Source: an uncultured Lachnobacterium sp.
GTDB lineage: Bacteria; Bacillota; Clostridia; Lachnospirales; Lachnospiraceae
NCBI GenBank assembly: GCA_900550545.1
Contig: URSS01000057.1
Location: forward strand, 1-12,644
DNA: 12,644 nucleotides
Direction of reading: 5' to 3'
Shown here: piece after piece, positions 12,349-12,644 of the stretch
Numbering within the stretch: the stretch's first letter is position 1
Layout of the letters: each line of letters opens with the position of its first letter
Program-made: the position numbers and the translations under genes
The notes under the pieces: generated by a model
Told to the model about the DNA's origin: nothing
The model's database searches: none
What the model saw: only the letters and a program-made list of their open reading frames with translations

Positions 12349-12644
12349 TTATTCATCCCAATATTTGTTCATATTTAATTTCAACATTTCCAAGATTTCA
12401 CGCCTCATCTGCTCTGCTGTATAACTGACAGGAAAAAATCTGTGAAGTTGTTCAGTTTTGAATACCACACGGTCTATTTCTTTTTGTTTGATCTCACTTA
12501 GAATATCTTCCATATCTCTTACTGTAAGGTTCCCATCCGCACTCATTTTCTTTATGCGGAGTGCCTGGGATAGTGACGGGGTACACTGTGCAAATTCCAT
12601 TGCATCCAGCATTTCCTTTTGCTCCTTCTTTTTCAGAAATGACA
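12349..12644 (-). CDS. parB: ParB/RepB/Spo0J family partition protein, C-terminal part (runs off window)
   Basis: The frame is open from the right edge to the stop at 12349, giving about 97 residues. It matches the region after the DNA-binding domain of ICE/plasmid ParB proteins: LLDAMEFAQ-type LDAMEFAQCTPSLSQALRIK, then GNLTVRDMEDILSE and an ending around FFPVSYTAEQMRREILEML. An internal ATG at 12612 is not the start, because conserved sequence continues upstream of it without a stop. It would bind centromere-like sites and stimulate the ParA ATPase encoded 14 bases downstream. Confidence 0.85.
   Translation of the reverse strand, partial: SFLKKKEQKEMLDAMEFAQCTPSLSQALRIKKMSADGNLTVRDMEDILSEIKQKEIDRVVFKTEQLHRFFPVSYTAEQMRREILEMLKLNMNKYWDE

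Noticed and set aside
1..12644. CRISPR array, tRNA or rRNA genes, IS transposase genes
   Set aside because: No regularly spaced repeats of CRISPR length, no cloverleaf or rRNA-like stretches, and no transposase motifs were seen.

Overview
The window reads as part of a decaying integrative and conjugative element (ICE) from a low-GC gut Firmicute, most likely a clostridial or Lachnospiraceae-type host. The signs are AGGAGG ribosome sites before most genes and a set of accessory genes typical of Tn1549/CTn-type and Tn916-type elements: DUF4315, DUF4366, an NlpC/P60 fragment, ArdA, ParA/ParB and an int-xis module. No taxonomic marker gene is present, so the host assignment is inference.

Layout, left to right. 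Positions 1-470 hold a broken copy of a tyrosine integrase gene on the minus strand. Positions 537-3275 hold a minus-strand operon transcribed CD-NTase, E2-like protein, S-4TM membrane effector. I read this as an E2-only (short type II) CBASS anti-phage system. A 225-base divergent regulatory region separates it from a plus-strand AAA ATPase gene (3501-4868) of the COG1106/AbiL type. A 25-codon stub that may be the remains of its RloB-like partner follows the ATPase. Positions 5069-8198 hold the intact integration module on the minus strand: a sigma-region-4-like protein, a small Xis-like protein, a protein with four Xis-like HTH repeats, and the integrase. An XRE repressor gene (8325-8651) lies upstream of it.

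From 8652 to the right edge is the ICE backbone, all on the minus strand: a long imperfect hairpin, a zinc-ribbon protein, a 24-residue protein, DUF4366, DUF4315, the catalytic end of an NlpC/P60 endopeptidase fused out of frame to a truncated ArdA, a 400-base non-coding stretch with an attenuator-like terminator and five 11-bp iterons, a ParA whose C-terminus has been lost, and the C-terminal part of ParB running off the window.

How it fits together: the defence genes lie between two related integrase copies, one dead and one intact, which suggests stacked insertion of related elements at one site followed by erosion. At least three deletion scars (int remnant, ardA/nlpC, parA/rep), and the absence of a relaxase or type IV secretion ATPase here, suggest the element cannot transfer itself from this segment alone. 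The int-xis module and the CBASS operon look complete. An exact 25-bp repeat links the integrase-proximal junction (4977-5001) to the inside of parA (12148-12172) and may bear on the attachment site.
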